Shown here: in pieces, positions 1-12,114 of the stretch | How positions within the stretch are numbered: position 1 is the first letter of the stretch | Layout: each line of letters begins with the position of its first letter | Assembly (NCBI GenBank): GCA_002104895.1 | Contig: MCFG01000336.1 | Location: 2,501-52,500, forward strand | Direction: 5' to 3' | DNA: 50,000 nt | Origin: Anaeromyces robustus | Taxonomy: Eukaryota; Neocallimastigomycota; Neocallimastigomycetes; Neocallimastigales; Neocallimastigaceae | Position numbers and translations under genes: made by a program | The notes under the pieces: model-generated | What the model was told of the DNA's origin: nothing | Databases searched by the model: none | Seen by the model: only the letters and a program-made list of their open reading frames with translations

Positions 1-1174
1 TTTACTGAAGATGCTGTTTCACGTTGAGAATATTCATTAATATTGGTATCAATAAATTTAAGTGATGATACTGGGGAATTGATAGGTGAAATAATTGGAG
101 AAGCAGAATCAGCTAATATATGAACTTTACCACGTATAGGTTGTAATTTTTTTGATTGCATTTGAGGTATAGAATCTGATATAATATCACGTAAAAGTGG
201 TACAGTAGATTCATTTGAATTATTATTAATATAATAAGAAAATGGTGATTTTTTAGAAGTATTTTTTAAATCACCTTCTTCCTCTATAATAGTTTGTTTA
301 TTTACATTTGAAAAAGGTGTTTGTGTTTGAATACTTAAATTATCATTTTCTTGTTTTTCATTATCTCTATTTTTATTATAAACAAAATCAAGTTTTGAAT
401 TATTAAGGTATTGTAATGGTGAATTATTTTTATTTCCAAGTTCCATTTTTGTACTATTAATAAATTGATAATTATTTAAGGTTTTAGCACTATCTAAACT
501 TTCTGGACTTTTAGTTTGGAATCCTTTTACATTACCATTTATAACCAAATCTAATGTAAGATTATTCACACTAATATTCATATTATTATTTCCATTATTA
601 CCATTTCCATTGGCGTTATTATTATTATTATTATTGTCATCATTATTCTTACGATCTTTATTTTCAGAAATTTCAGTACTTTCAGTTAAAGGTTGTGGTG
701 TTACTAATCTTTTACTATCTATACTTTTATTACTTTGAGAAGCATTATAAAGTGTTAATGAGAAAGATCCTTCAGTTTCAAAATCATCTACATTACTTTT
801 TTCCTTTTCTTTTTCTTTACGACTAGAACCAGATGGTTTTCTTTTACGATGAGTAGATGAAGATCTTTTATTATGTGAAAAATATTGAGAACGTTTTGGA
901 ATACTATCTTTTATACGTTGTGGAAGTTTTTCACCATCATTTAAAGAATGATTTTCTTTAATATCTGATGAATAATTAGAAGAAGTATAAGAAACAACTG
1001 ATGTAGATGATTTAAGAGAAGCGCCACTATATGGTTCTGAAGTAGATTTTTTTGAATGTCTTTTTCTCATTTCAACTTCATCATTACCATTATCAATATT
1101 ATTATCATTATCATTATTGTTATTATTATGATTATTATAAATATTAATATTGGTATATGATGTATTACCATTAC

Positions 1175-1231
<57 letters not shown>

Positions 1232-1248
1232 TATTTTCACCATTATTA

Positions 1249-1292
<44 letters not shown>

Positions 1293-4200
1293 TACATTGA
1301 TATTATTATTTAATATAGAACGTTTAAAGTAGGGTGCATTTATAGATTGATAAGAAGTAGCTGAATGAGAGGAATGTTCGGATGTGGAACGGGCTAATAA
1401 TGAATGACTTTTACTACTAAAAGAAGTATTAGCTTCATGGTTTTCATTGGTACACTTATTTATATCATCCTCTTCATGATTATTTTTTGATGAAATAAAA
1501 GATCCTTGATAATAATAATTTTTATATTTATCCAATGATATAGGCATGGATTCATTTTGATATTTTTGAATCTCAGCATAATTAAGTGATGCACTTGAAT
1601 TAGAATGAATATCATCATCTTTCGTAGGTGATAAAAGGTTGGAATGAGTATTTATTATGGAATAGAATTGACGACGTTGTGATTTTGGAGGTTTAACAGG
1701 TTGATTAATAGAATATAGAGATCTTCTATCAATGACTCTACGTTCATTAATATTCATATCATTCATATTGAAATTACGAATTTTATCTATATTGTCCATA
1801 CTAAAACCATTAATTAAATCTTCTTCCTCGTCATTAGTATCAAAACTTTCGTTATTAAAATTTACTGAACCATTTGTACTATTATTAATGAACTTAATGT
1901 TTAAATTATCATTTTGATATTGACTATTTCCTCCCATACTTGGATTAGAAGCATAGGATAATAAAGCACTTTTTACCATTGGTCCACTAAGATTACTATT
2001 TACACTACTAGAATTATTATCTTTAAAAAGTTCAACTGGTAATTTTTCCTTCATTGGTAGTATTTTATCTTTTCCTTCATTAAATTTTAGATTTTTCTGG
2101 GATGAAAAACTAATATTATAATCACAGTTGGAGTTATTATAATTACTATAGAAACTATTAATGGATGGTTTTTTTGATGCATGACTCATTCTATCAGTCA
2201 TTGTACTATCACTATCATAAATTGCAAAACTTTTGGCTAAAGGATTAATATCAGATTCTGAAACTTCTTCAAATTTCATAACTTCCTTATGATTTTTGTT
2301 AATACCTTCACCATCTTCCACTAAAAGTGATGTATTCATCAAAGTGTTATTATTATTACCTATTGTTTTTGCTGATTGTGTCTTTCTTTTCTTACTTTTA
2401 GCTGGTCTAACTTCGAAAATTTTAAAAATTCCAGGTAAATTTGAATTCTTTTTAATCATAGAAGTATCGGTATCTTGTTCAGATTCATTTATACTTTGAA
2501 TAGTTGATCCTTCCTTTCGAACTTCCATATAAATGGATCTTGATATAGAAGATGATGACACAGATAAAGTCTTTTTATTTGATTCTATGTCTTCATTATT
2601 AAGTATATCTTTTCTATCATCTATAATACTACCTTCTCCTTCTTCAACTAAAAGAGATGAATTTAAAAAACTTGTATTATTTTTTGATTTCATTTTAATA
2701 TCTTCACCATCTTCAACTAGAAGAGATGAATTTAAAAAACTACTACTAATTTTTGACTTCATCTTATTAGGTTCATCTTCTTCCTCTTCTCCTTTTCTTT
2801 CATCTTCTGCTGTTACATTAGGTATTTCAGTATCTAAAGGTGAACGAATAAAGGAAACTTTGGTTTTCATAGGAAGAGGTGATGCGGAAATGCGTTTAGA
2901 ATAAGGTGAACGAGTTGAATTAGTAGATGATGAAACCGTTGATATTGATGACTTTTTATATAACTTTAAAGTATTATTGTGTTCAGAAACTTCTGAGTAA
3001 TTAGAAATTAAAGAAAGTCTTTGTTTTGAATAATATCTAGAAGAACGTTCACTATTTCTTTTAGAATTCTCAAATTTTGAACTTTCTTCAATACTTACTC
3101 TACGGTTTGAGGCAATAATATTTTTATTATAATTGTCACTGGAAATCTTTTCATATTTATCATTACTATCAGAATTAGGTGAAAAAATTCTACTAGTTCT
3201 TTTTGAATTATCTTTATTGATATTATTAGAATTTTCCTTTCCTGATCGTATTGGAGAAGTTACATTTAACTCAGCTGAATTTTCTAAATGATCAATAAGT
3301 AATGAAACACGTTCTAAAGCAGATGATTCTTTTGGTTTTTTAGTCTTTTCTTCCGAAATCGCCTTTTCTTCTAAAGTCCAAGAAAGTTTTGCAGCTCTTG
3401 CTAATGGATCCATTGGCATATTTTTACTACTTTCCTTTTGACTATCGACTTCATTTTCTTTTTTATTCATATTTTCATTTTCTTTATTATTATTAATATC
3501 TTTATTATTTATTGTATTTACATTATCAACATTATTAGTATTTTCTTGTGACTTTAATGAAGGTGAAGATTCTAAATCAGCTTTATTAAGTTGTTCTTCC
3601 ATTTCAGATGTCATAATTGAAAGACGTTGACTTGATATAAGACTTATAGGTCTTGGAGAAACTAATTCTTCATCGACAACATTATGAATACTTTGAACAC
3701 TTTGTACACTATGTATACTTTGTATACTTTGAACACTCTGTCGATACTTATTTTTATTATCCAAAAATGATAATCGATGTTCCGATAGAGTTGAACTTCT
3801 TTTATCGGTTAAAATTGGTGTTAATTGATCATTGTATGAAAGATGTTTTTTAGTTTTAGCTGCTTTATTTTTTTCGGATGATAACTTTGCAGATGATGGA
3901 CGTAATACATTTGAACTGAAGTTAAACTTTTTTAATTCATCTAATCCGGGCAAAAATTGATCAGTATAAGATTCACGATCCTTAGCCTTTTTTGTTAAGG
4001 AATTGTTATCTTTAACAAAATTTTGTTCCTCCATGCCTACATAGGTAGAAGTATCAATATTTAAAGAATTTCTAGATGTAGAATCATGTGAACTTTGACT
4101 ATGCTTTTCCTGATTTTGAATTAATGAAATTCTTTTATTATCATTAGAACCTTGACTGAATTTTTCTTGACTATGATTAAGAGAAATTCTTTTATTTTCA

Positions 4201-5405
4201 CTTGGGGTATCAAAAGTAGTAGTAATTGGATCATAATGACCATAACTAGATATTTGTGCCATATCTGGCGCTGTCACTGTAATAGAAGTAGATATTGGTT
4301 TAGTAACGAAAAATTGTGAATCTTCTTGATTAGTTTCTAATGATCCCTGAGGTGAATGAGTGAATGAACCATTACTTGAATAATTCAATAATCTATGCTT
4401 TGGGGTTGCTGTAGTAGAAGATCTTTGTGTAGAACCTGAATTAGGAGAATGAGGAGATATATTAGAACCATGTGGCGATGACTTATACCCTGAATGAAGT
4501 GCTGTTCCAGGTTTTAAACTTGAAGTAGTAATTCTTAATTTTTCATGAACTTTTGGTAAAACCTTAGGATGTGCCCTTGAATTACCAATATGATTTCTAA
4601 TATTATTACCTCCACTACTAATTAAATTTGATCTATTTGATATATTAGTCACAGTAACTGGAGTATATACCATTGCATTAGTACTATTGATATTTGTAGT
4701 TGTAGTAATGGTTGTTGTAGTTGAAATAGTTGTTACTGTATCTGTTGGATTATTATTTTGAATATCATCAAGAAATAATAAATTATTATGACTATTGATA
4801 TATAATGATTGTGGACTTTGTAATGAATCTCGTGATCTACGAATATTATAACTATTTGGTTCTTGTGAATGATTCATTGTATATGTAGTTGGATTTTGAA
4901 AAGAATCACGAGGATTTACTGAATATAAAGAATATGATGGTTTTAAACTATGTACACTTTGATTATTTAAACTATACATACTATGATATTTATCTCTTGA
5001 TTTTTCATGTATATCACCACCAACTATTTCACTAACAAAACTTATATCTTTCCTCAAATGATTTTTATTATCATACGTTACAAAATTTGAAAAGGAACCT
5101 AAATCTTCGTCTTCTTCATCAAAATTATCAATATAAGAACCCTTTTTTTTATTAACTTGTTGTACTGTACCATTATCATTATTCATATATGATGGGTAAT
5201 TATAATGAGTATACACTGAAGTATTTTTTGATGATGCCTGATTTTCCTTAGCAAATGTTTCTCTATATAATTCACGCTTTAAGCGATTTACTTTACCTTT
5301 ATAGTATTGTATACTTATAATAAATACTATTAAAATTATTATAACAAAAACTAGGATTCCTCCAAATAACATATAATTAAAATGATTCACTTCATTTATT
5401 TCCAT
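1..5405 (-). CDS. Very long Ser/Asn-rich single-pass membrane protein, 5' part (runs off left edge)
   Basis: An uninterrupted reading frame of about 1801 codons starts at ATG 5405-5403 and is still open at base 3, so the 3' end lies outside the window. Residues about 12-34 are strongly hydrophobic (MLFGGILVFVIIILIVF core). Acidic residues precede this span and KGKVNRLKR follows it, so the positive-inside rule puts the long remainder in the cytosol. There is no cleavable signal peptide. The remainder is low-complexity Ser/Asn/Lys/Glu sequence without a recognised domain. It contains repeats: two NKRISL...QEK units (about residues 405-430), a run of VQSIQSIHSVQSV type (about 555-575) and three SLLVEDGE/SLLVEEGE copies (about 895, 920, 1025). 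Seven (K/R/H/Q)-R-(I/L/V)-S motifs resemble sites for basophilic kinases. Asn runs are encoded by (AAT)n near plus-strand 1180-1290. I do not recognise the family. A membrane-anchored signalling or scaffold protein is only inference. Confidence 0.85.
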
Positions 5406-5876
5406 TTTTATAAAATATATAATTTAAAAATAAAGATGAAATTAACTAATAAACAAATGTTGAAATTTTTTGGATATATTTTTGATATAAATAATTGTAA
5501 AGTATATATTAATATGCTTTGTGATAATTAATGTAATTATGATTAATATTTTTTTTTCTTATTAAAAATAATTGATTTAAAATTTTTTGTTATCTTAAAA
5601 TATGAAAAGATAAAAAAAAATTATGGTATATATAATATTTTTCATTAAATATTCAATATAAAATATTTATTTATGAAATATTTCTATAAAATTGATACTT
5701 TTTTATTAATAATTACTATTACTTTTTTCAATTTTAGTAAAATAAAAAAGCATCAGAAAATATTTTTTGAATATATTCTTTTTATTTGTTAATTTATTCA
5801 TAAATAAAAAAGTTTTATCATAAATTTTAATTTATAAAAAAAAAAGCAAATAAAAAAATTTAAAAATCTCTTAATT

Positions 5877-5916
5877 ATTGTATTATGACATTCAATATTG
5901 TATTATGACATTCAAA
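5877..5916. repeat. 20-bp direct tandem duplication
   Basis: Two adjacent 20-base units, attgtattatgacattcaat, at 5877-5896 and 5897-5916. They differ only at the last base. Confidence 0.9.
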
Positions 5917-6388
5917 ATAATAAACAAATCTATACATAAATAGATATATATAAAATAATCATTTATTATATTTTATTTTGAATTGTTTTATACTTTTGGT
6001 TGTCTTTTTTTTGGTATATTATGATTACTGGTATATGTGGAATTATGTATTTATAAATAATAATTCGTAAAAATTATTTATTCGCTTTTTTTTTTTTATA
6101 TAATTTTATTTTAATAAGAAAATAAAATATAATTCTGTTTGTATAAGAATAATATAAATGAATAATTATATATTTTATTAATAATACATATAATTCCTAA
6201 TTATTAATTATATATTTATCCTAAAAACAATTATGTTTTATATATTGCTGATATATAAAATATATTTTAAATCAATTTGTTTTATCTATAGTTATCAATA
6301 TTAGATTTACCTATAGTTATAATATTACAATTTGATTTAAATATATATATTTCTACTTAAATATAGTTAATTCTTTTCTCTTTTTATT

Positions 6389-6420
<32 letters not shown>

Positions 6421-8831
6421 GATATTATTTAGTTATCAATTAATTTTGCTGTACTATTATTATTTCATCTTTAAATAATTATAATTATAATAATACTTTA
6501 AATTAAAAATTATGTTATTTGATTTTTGTAATTGATAATTATAACTTTATTAATATTATAATTATTATTACTATTATTATATATTATAATATAATAATAA
6601 AACTTTTTTTATAAAAAAAAAAAAAAAAAGAATAAAAGAAATAAAAAATATTTTAAAAAATGTTTTAATAATATTAATTTTTCTTTTTTTTTTTTTTTTT
6701 GTATTTTACCAAATATTTATTATTAAATAAGGTTTTAAAAATAACTTATTATACATTAATAATAATATTAATAAATTCTTTATTATTTTTTTTTTCTTCT
6801 ATCTTTAATAATTCTTAATATATATAAAAATGTATATTATATAATATATACTTTTATATACATTTTTAAAAAATTATTTATTATATTATTATATAATAAT
6901 ACATTTATTATTATACACTTGTTATAATTACACACTATTTCTTGTATTTATTTTTTATATATTACAATAGTTTCAAATAACCAATTTATTAATTAAAATA
7001 ATTATATATATATAATACAATAAATTATTTATATATAAAAGGATGATTATCTAATTAATTATTTTTTTATTATAAAAATCTTCCTATGATAATAATAATA
7101 TTAAAATTAATAATAAATAAAATTTTAATATAAGTTATATTAAATAAAAAAATTTTATACCCAACTTAAATATATAAGAAATATATTAGAAATATATTAT
7201 ATATTATTTATTTAATTATCCTTACATATATTAACATACATACTAAAGTGTTATAAATAAAGAATTTGTTCATTAAAATGGGCATAATAATATATAAAAT
7301 AAGATTTATGGATTATGTGTTACAAAAAATTTTTCTATAATAATGGAATATATTATGTATATTATATATTAATATAAATATTATATACTTTTATATAAAA
7401 ATTGTATTAAAAATGACTCAAACTTTATTAAATATTAAATTAAAAAATTAAACCAAAAAAGCAAAAATATGATAATTTTAAAATAATAAATAAATAAAAG
7501 ATAGAAAATAGAAATTATTAAAAAATATAGTATATTAAAAAAAATAGTAAAAAATAGTAATAGAAAAATAACAGTAATAGAAAAATAATAGTAAAAAAGA
7601 AAATAATTTATATACAATAAGTAAATAAATAATTGTATAATATTTTTTAGAAAAAAACCCTTAAGTAAAAATTATATATATTTATAATAATTAGTATTAT
7701 AATAATAAGATATGATTATGTATAATCCTAAATAGGAATAATTATTTAAATGATCATTAAGACTTTACAGATTAAATAATAATAAAAAAAATTTTTTTTT
7801 AATAAAGTATATATTAAAAGGAAAAAAAAAAGGAATTTATTAATAAACATTTAATAAAAAAAATAATAAATAATATGTAAATAATTATAAATAGAACAAT
7901 TCTTTTATTTTAATTGTTTATTAAATACTATTATTATTATTTATTATTATTATTATTATTATTAAAAAGCATATGTAATACAATAATAACTCTAAATTAA
8001 ATATCTTATTATTTTATTTAATATTTACCAAAGGTTTAATTTATAATAATATATTACATTACATTATAATATATGGATTTTTGATATTACATCTTGTATA
8101 AAATAAAAGTTACATTATTAATATATTTTTATATTAATTTAATTATTAAATTTTTAAAACAAAAAAATATAAATTAAATTAAATTAAATAAAAAGTAAAA
8201 AAATAAAACCTTTCGTGTAACATTTACATTTTAAAAAGTAAAAATAAAAAAATATTTTTTATTTTAAATCTTTTTTTTTTTATATTCTCTAAATATCTAC
8301 AAAAAAGAAATTTCTATTGGCTGAATTAAAGAACAATGAATCATTAAATATAATAATATAATATAATAATAAATTGAAATATTATAAGAAGTTTTATTTT
8401 TATAGTATAATTTTTTAAAGTAATAATTATTAAGTCATAATTTTTTCTATAAATTTTTTTATTTTATAAAATAAAAAATGGGCTTTACAATGATTTATTT
8501 TTCATTTTAACTTTTTTATTTTCATATCATGTTAATATGTTATTAAATAATATTTGATTAATAATGGATAATAATGTTAATTAAAGTAGTAGTGTAGTAG
8601 TAACATAAATATAAAATATTTACTAAAAATTTGTTATACCATCCATCATATGTCTGAAACAATTATAAAAATATATAAAAATATATAAATAAATAGATAT
8701 TAATATTAATCCACTCATTAGGATTAGTATTAATTTTTTTTTTAAAAAAAAAAAATAATGTATAAATTTTTAAACAAGCAATCTAAGAAAAACTTTATCA
8801 AATTAATTATTAATCAAAATGTAATAAAGTG

Positions 8832-8921
8832 TATGTATGGGAAAAAAGTTTTTATTTTTCCTAATTTGTATTTGTATATGTATGGGAAAAAAGTTTTTAT
8901 TTTTCCTAATTTGTATTTGTA
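8832..8921. repeat. Perfect 45-bp tandem duplication
   Basis: Two identical 45-base units at 8832-8876 and 8877-8921. Each begins tatgtatgggaaaaaagttt and ends with tttgtatttgta. The unit holds a GGGAAAAA ... TTTTTCC near-palindrome. Because 45 is a multiple of three, a small ORF at 8758-8955 stays open through both copies and repeats MYGKKVFIFPNLYLY. That ORF is hydrophobic and AT-driven and is not called as a gene. Confidence 0.92.
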
Positions 8922-9471
8922 TTCTTTTTTTTCATTATTATTACTATTATTATAACTATATTAAATTAAAAAAATTATAAATTATGAGTTATAATCATCA
9001 CTTTTTTTGTGATAAATTGTACTTACAGTTAGTAATAATAAAAAAAAAAAGACTTTTTTTTTTGAAATATATTTATTTCTAATATTTATCAATGTTATTT
9101 TTATTTTTATATTAATGACTTAATTTATATATATATATAAAAATTCAGTTCATTAATTTATAGTATTTAAAGCCTGCTTTATTTGGTATACAAATTAATT
9201 ATACAATAAATATTTTTATATATTATTCACATTTTTAGATGGATAAAAAAAAAAAAGGTTAATTACATTTAAATATTAGAAATAAATATTTTTTAAAAAT
9301 ATTGAAATGAATAAATATATATATTTATTTATTGGTAATATAAATTATTAATGTTTCAGTTTTAATCCATAATATTAACTATTTTGAAAAGTATCCCTCA
9401 AATTTAATAATAATATTTATATATGTATTATACATAAATATATTAATAATTTAAAAATAATATAATTATTA

Positions 9472-9614
9472 TTTTTATTATTTCTAATACACTAAATTGA
9501 AAAAAAAAAAATATATATATATATAAATATTTATAACTCATAGTAATTTTTATTATTTCTAATACACTAAATTGAAGAAAAAAAAATTATATAAATATTT
9601 ATAACTCATAGTAA
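9472..9614. repeat. Imperfect tandem duplication of about 70 bp
   Basis: Two adjacent copies (about 9472-9546 and 9547-9614) both contain ttctaatacactaaattga and both end ataactcatagtaa. They differ by the length of an internal A/TA run, as expected of slippage after duplication. Confidence 0.85.
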
Positions 9615-9732
9615 TTAAGTATAATAAAATATTAATATGAATGTATTTATATATTGATATATTCCTATTGATACTATCATTTTATAATAATAATAATAAT
9701 TATTATTATTATTATTATTATGATTATTGATA

Positions 9733-9767
<35 letters not shown>

Positions 9768-9775
9768 ACATTATT

Positions 9776-10120
9776 TTGTTATTTATTTATTCATTATTTA
9801 ATTATAAATACCAAGATAAATTCTTTTCTTCAGAATATTTTATATTTCCGAGCAGTTGTGAAATTTTTAATAATAGGGAGTGGGCTAATATAACTAATAG
9901 AGACTACAATTTCTATTGGAAAGCTCGGTTATATACTACAATATTGTCTGTCTTAATCACTATTTTCATAATACGATTTTTTATTGGCTTTTGAATTATA
10001 GTAAGTACACATAAATCTTGACATATTTTGGATCATTATGTACCTCCTTTGAATCTTTTAGAATTTATAGATGACTTTATCGATAATTATAGAAATTATA
10101 TTTGTCAAGCTATCTTTTAA
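9776..10120 (+). pseudogene. Degenerate protein-coding fragment interrupted by two in-frame TGA codons
   Basis: One frame reads from ATG 9776 to TAA 10118-10120 with only two stops, both TGA (9992-9994 and 10019-10021). The first part ends with YWKARLYTTILSVLITIF and a hydrophobic stretch ending RFFIGF. After the two TGAs the same frame continues HILDHYVPPLNLLEFIDDF and ends NYRNYICQAIF. The codon mix (CCG, AGC, CGG, GAG, GGC, GTC, TGG) is richer in G+C than the flanks, and TAA/TAG, which should dominate random AT-rich sequence, are absent over about 113 codons. This looks like a once-coding stretch with one membrane span and a soluble tail. It may be a decayed gene in which TGG or CGA became TGA, or a fragment from a code where UGA is Trp. 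The protein family is not recognised. Confidence 0.4.
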
Positions 10121-11759
10121 TATTAATTTGGATACCCTTCCTCACCTTTTTTTTTCAGGATCTTTGTTTAAGTCTAATTAACTCTTTTTTTTGGATTGTT
10201 ATAATCTTCTCTTTCTCTTTAAGTTTTCTTTTTTTTTTTTTTTTTTGTCCTATTCCAATTCTTTTCTTATTTTTACATATTTTTATGATATCACGTGGAT
10301 TTATAAGTGGTTTTGAAAATTTAATTAAGTAAAACAAATGTCTGTTATATAATATAATTAATGAAAAATTATATATTAAAAAAAAATTAAAAAATTTGGT
10401 AATGTTTTGTTTTTAACCACTTCCAAATAATTTATGAAAATTATTTAATAGTAAAAATTCTACCATATAATTGATTAATATTTTGTTTAGTGTCCATTGA
10501 GTATATAATTACAATTTTTTAAAAAAAGATATATATTTTTATTTATTATAAAATATAATTCTTTTAAAATTTTATAATATATAGTTATACAATTATATAA
10601 AAAGAGTTTTAAAAGAGCTATTTTTTAATATTGTAATGTATTAGAAGTATTCAATTATTGTAAAATTAAAATCTGGTTAAAAAATATTTATCACTAAAAA
10701 TTAGATATATCATGGACATTAGTTAAAAAAACAATAATAATAATGTCATATAATTATGTATCTATAATCAATCCTAAATTATAATTATATATATATATAT
10801 AACAAATTAATATCTTATTACATTATAAAATAAATTATGTATTGGAAATATATATATGAAATTCTTAAATACATTCATATATAATAAATGGTTGTTTTTT
10901 TAAAAAAATTTTCTCTCATAATAAATAATATTATTAAAATAATTATATCAAATTTTAAAAGTTTTATTAAAAGCTTTTTTTTTCTATAAAAACTTATTAT
11001 ATTCATTTATTTATTGTATTATAATTATAATAATATAGAATCAGTCTTTTAAATTAATCAAGGATTAATGTTTGCTTTCAACAGCAAAGTAAAATAAAAA
11101 AAAAAATAAAGTAAAATTTATAGAATTAGCATAAACTATGTGTAAAACAAATAAATATAAAAAATAATACACTTTCCACCTAATAATTATTATTTTCTTC
11201 ATTTATTAACTTTTCAAAAAAATCAAAAAAAAAAAAAAAAAACTATTTACAAAACATATTACAAATATAGTTAATTTATATTTTCGCCATAATTTTAATT
11301 AATAATATCATATAATATATTTATATTTGATATATTTTCGCCATAATTTTAATTAATAATATCATATATTATATTTATATTTGATTTTAACTTAGTAATT
11401 AGTTTGACATTTAGAATAGTTTTAAAATATAAAATTTCAAATAAAACCATATAAAATTTATGCATATTATAGGTTATGTTAATTAAAATCGTAGAAAAAT
11501 AAAAATTAAATGTAAAATTATTTCATAAAAACAAATATTAAAAACATTACCAAATATACATAAATATTTGTATATTTATATAATTTTTGTTATAGATCTT
11601 TTATTTATTATTATTTTATATTACAATTATTTTTAGAGTTTTTGAAAATTGATTTATTTATTATTGAAGAATTATTGAGTTTATTAATATAATTGAATTT
11701 ATTTTTGCTTTATATATATTTATTTTTTATTTGGTTGCTTTTATTAAATTCAAATGGAT
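10121..11759. other. Gene-free AT-rich region
   Basis: A T-rich stretch at 10140-10260 gives overlapping hydrophobic (plus) and Lys-rich (minus) short ORFs that I regard as composition artefacts, though decay of the adjacent 9776-10120 fragment could extend into it. The rest is A/T runs with no supported gene. A 54-bp tandem duplication is listed separately. Confidence 0.55.
11277..11384. repeat. 54-bp tandem duplication
   Basis: Two adjacent 54-base units at 11277-11330 and 11331-11384. Both start tatattttcgccataatttt and end ttatatttga, and they differ at one or two bases near the centre. Confidence 0.9.
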
Positions 11760-11824
11760 AAAAATTACTCTCTTTATAAAAATCAAAATAAAGAGTAATT
11801 TTTCAATTATTTTGATTTTTATAA
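11760..11824 (-). other. Interlocked inverted repeats (pseudoknot topology) just 3' of the RING gene
   Basis: Two perfect inverted repeats interleave. Arm A 11760-11771 pairs with A' 11792-11803 (12 bp, aaaaattactct core). Arm B 11774-11791 pairs with B' 11807-11824 (18 bp, ttataaaaatcaaaataa). The order A-B-A'-B' is that of an H-type pseudoknot, or of two competing hairpins. The element lies 5 bp past the stop codon (11830-11832) of the minus-strand RING gene, so it would sit at the start of its 3' UTR. A role in 3'-end formation or mRNA stability is inference. A scar of local inverted duplication is the alternative. Confidence 0.6.
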
Positions 11825-11829
11825 GCAAT

Positions 11830-12000
11830 TCAAATACGCTTTAATTCACCAAAAAGTTGACCACAAACTTTGCATTTACCACCAGAAGCTTGTTTCATAG
11901 CACATTTTTTACAAAGACATGGGTGATCACAACCAACAGTTCTATAAGCAATTGGTTCCTTCTTACAAACAAGACACATATGGTTGTTTTCTCCTTCCAT
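11830..12000 (-). CDS. Small RING-type (C3HC4-like) zinc-finger protein, 56 aa
   Basis: A single exon runs from ATG 12000-11998 to TGA 11832-11830. The protein begins MEGENNHMCLVCKKEP and continues with YRTVGCDHPCLCKKC and GGKCKVCGQLFGELKRI. Cysteines and histidine are spaced as a compact RING: C9-x2-C12, C24-x-H26, C30-x2-C33, C43-x2-C46, with an extra C28. In this family the residues bind two zinc ions in a cross-brace, and many members are E3 ubiquitin ligases. Here nothing but the finger is present, so catalytic activity is not assured. Its coding bases are clearly richer in G+C than the flanks, which supports a real gene too short for usual ORF thresholds. A long T run on the plus strand at about 12080-12110 gives an A-rich leader upstream. 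The interlocked inverted repeats begin just after the stop. Confidence 0.8.
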   Translation of the reverse strand: MEGENNHMCLVCKKEPIAYRTVGCDHPCLCKKCAMKQASGGKCKVCGQLFGELKRI

Positions 12001-12077
12001 TTTTGATAAATTTATTATAAATAAATCTCTTTTTTTATATATATTTTATTATTATTTTTATTATTTTATTTTATTTT

Positions 12078-12114
<37 letters not shown>

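Larger units (their letters stand above)
5406..9775. other. Gene-free AT-rich intergenic region
   Basis: Extremely AT-rich DNA with frequent stops in all frames and many A or T runs of 10-20 bases. The only ORFs are short and made of AT-rich codons (Phe, Leu, Ile, Tyr, Lys, Asn). The first few hundred bases are presumably the 5' leader and promoter of the minus-strand gene starting at 5405, but no specific element can be named. Three short tandem duplications are listed separately. No tRNA, rRNA or splice-linked exons were seen. Confidence 0.6.

Noticed and set aside
10102-10337. Overlapping hydrophobic (plus) and Lys-rich (minus) ORFs
   Set aside because: Both are readings of the same T-rich tract and neither continues the frame of the 9776-10120 fragment.
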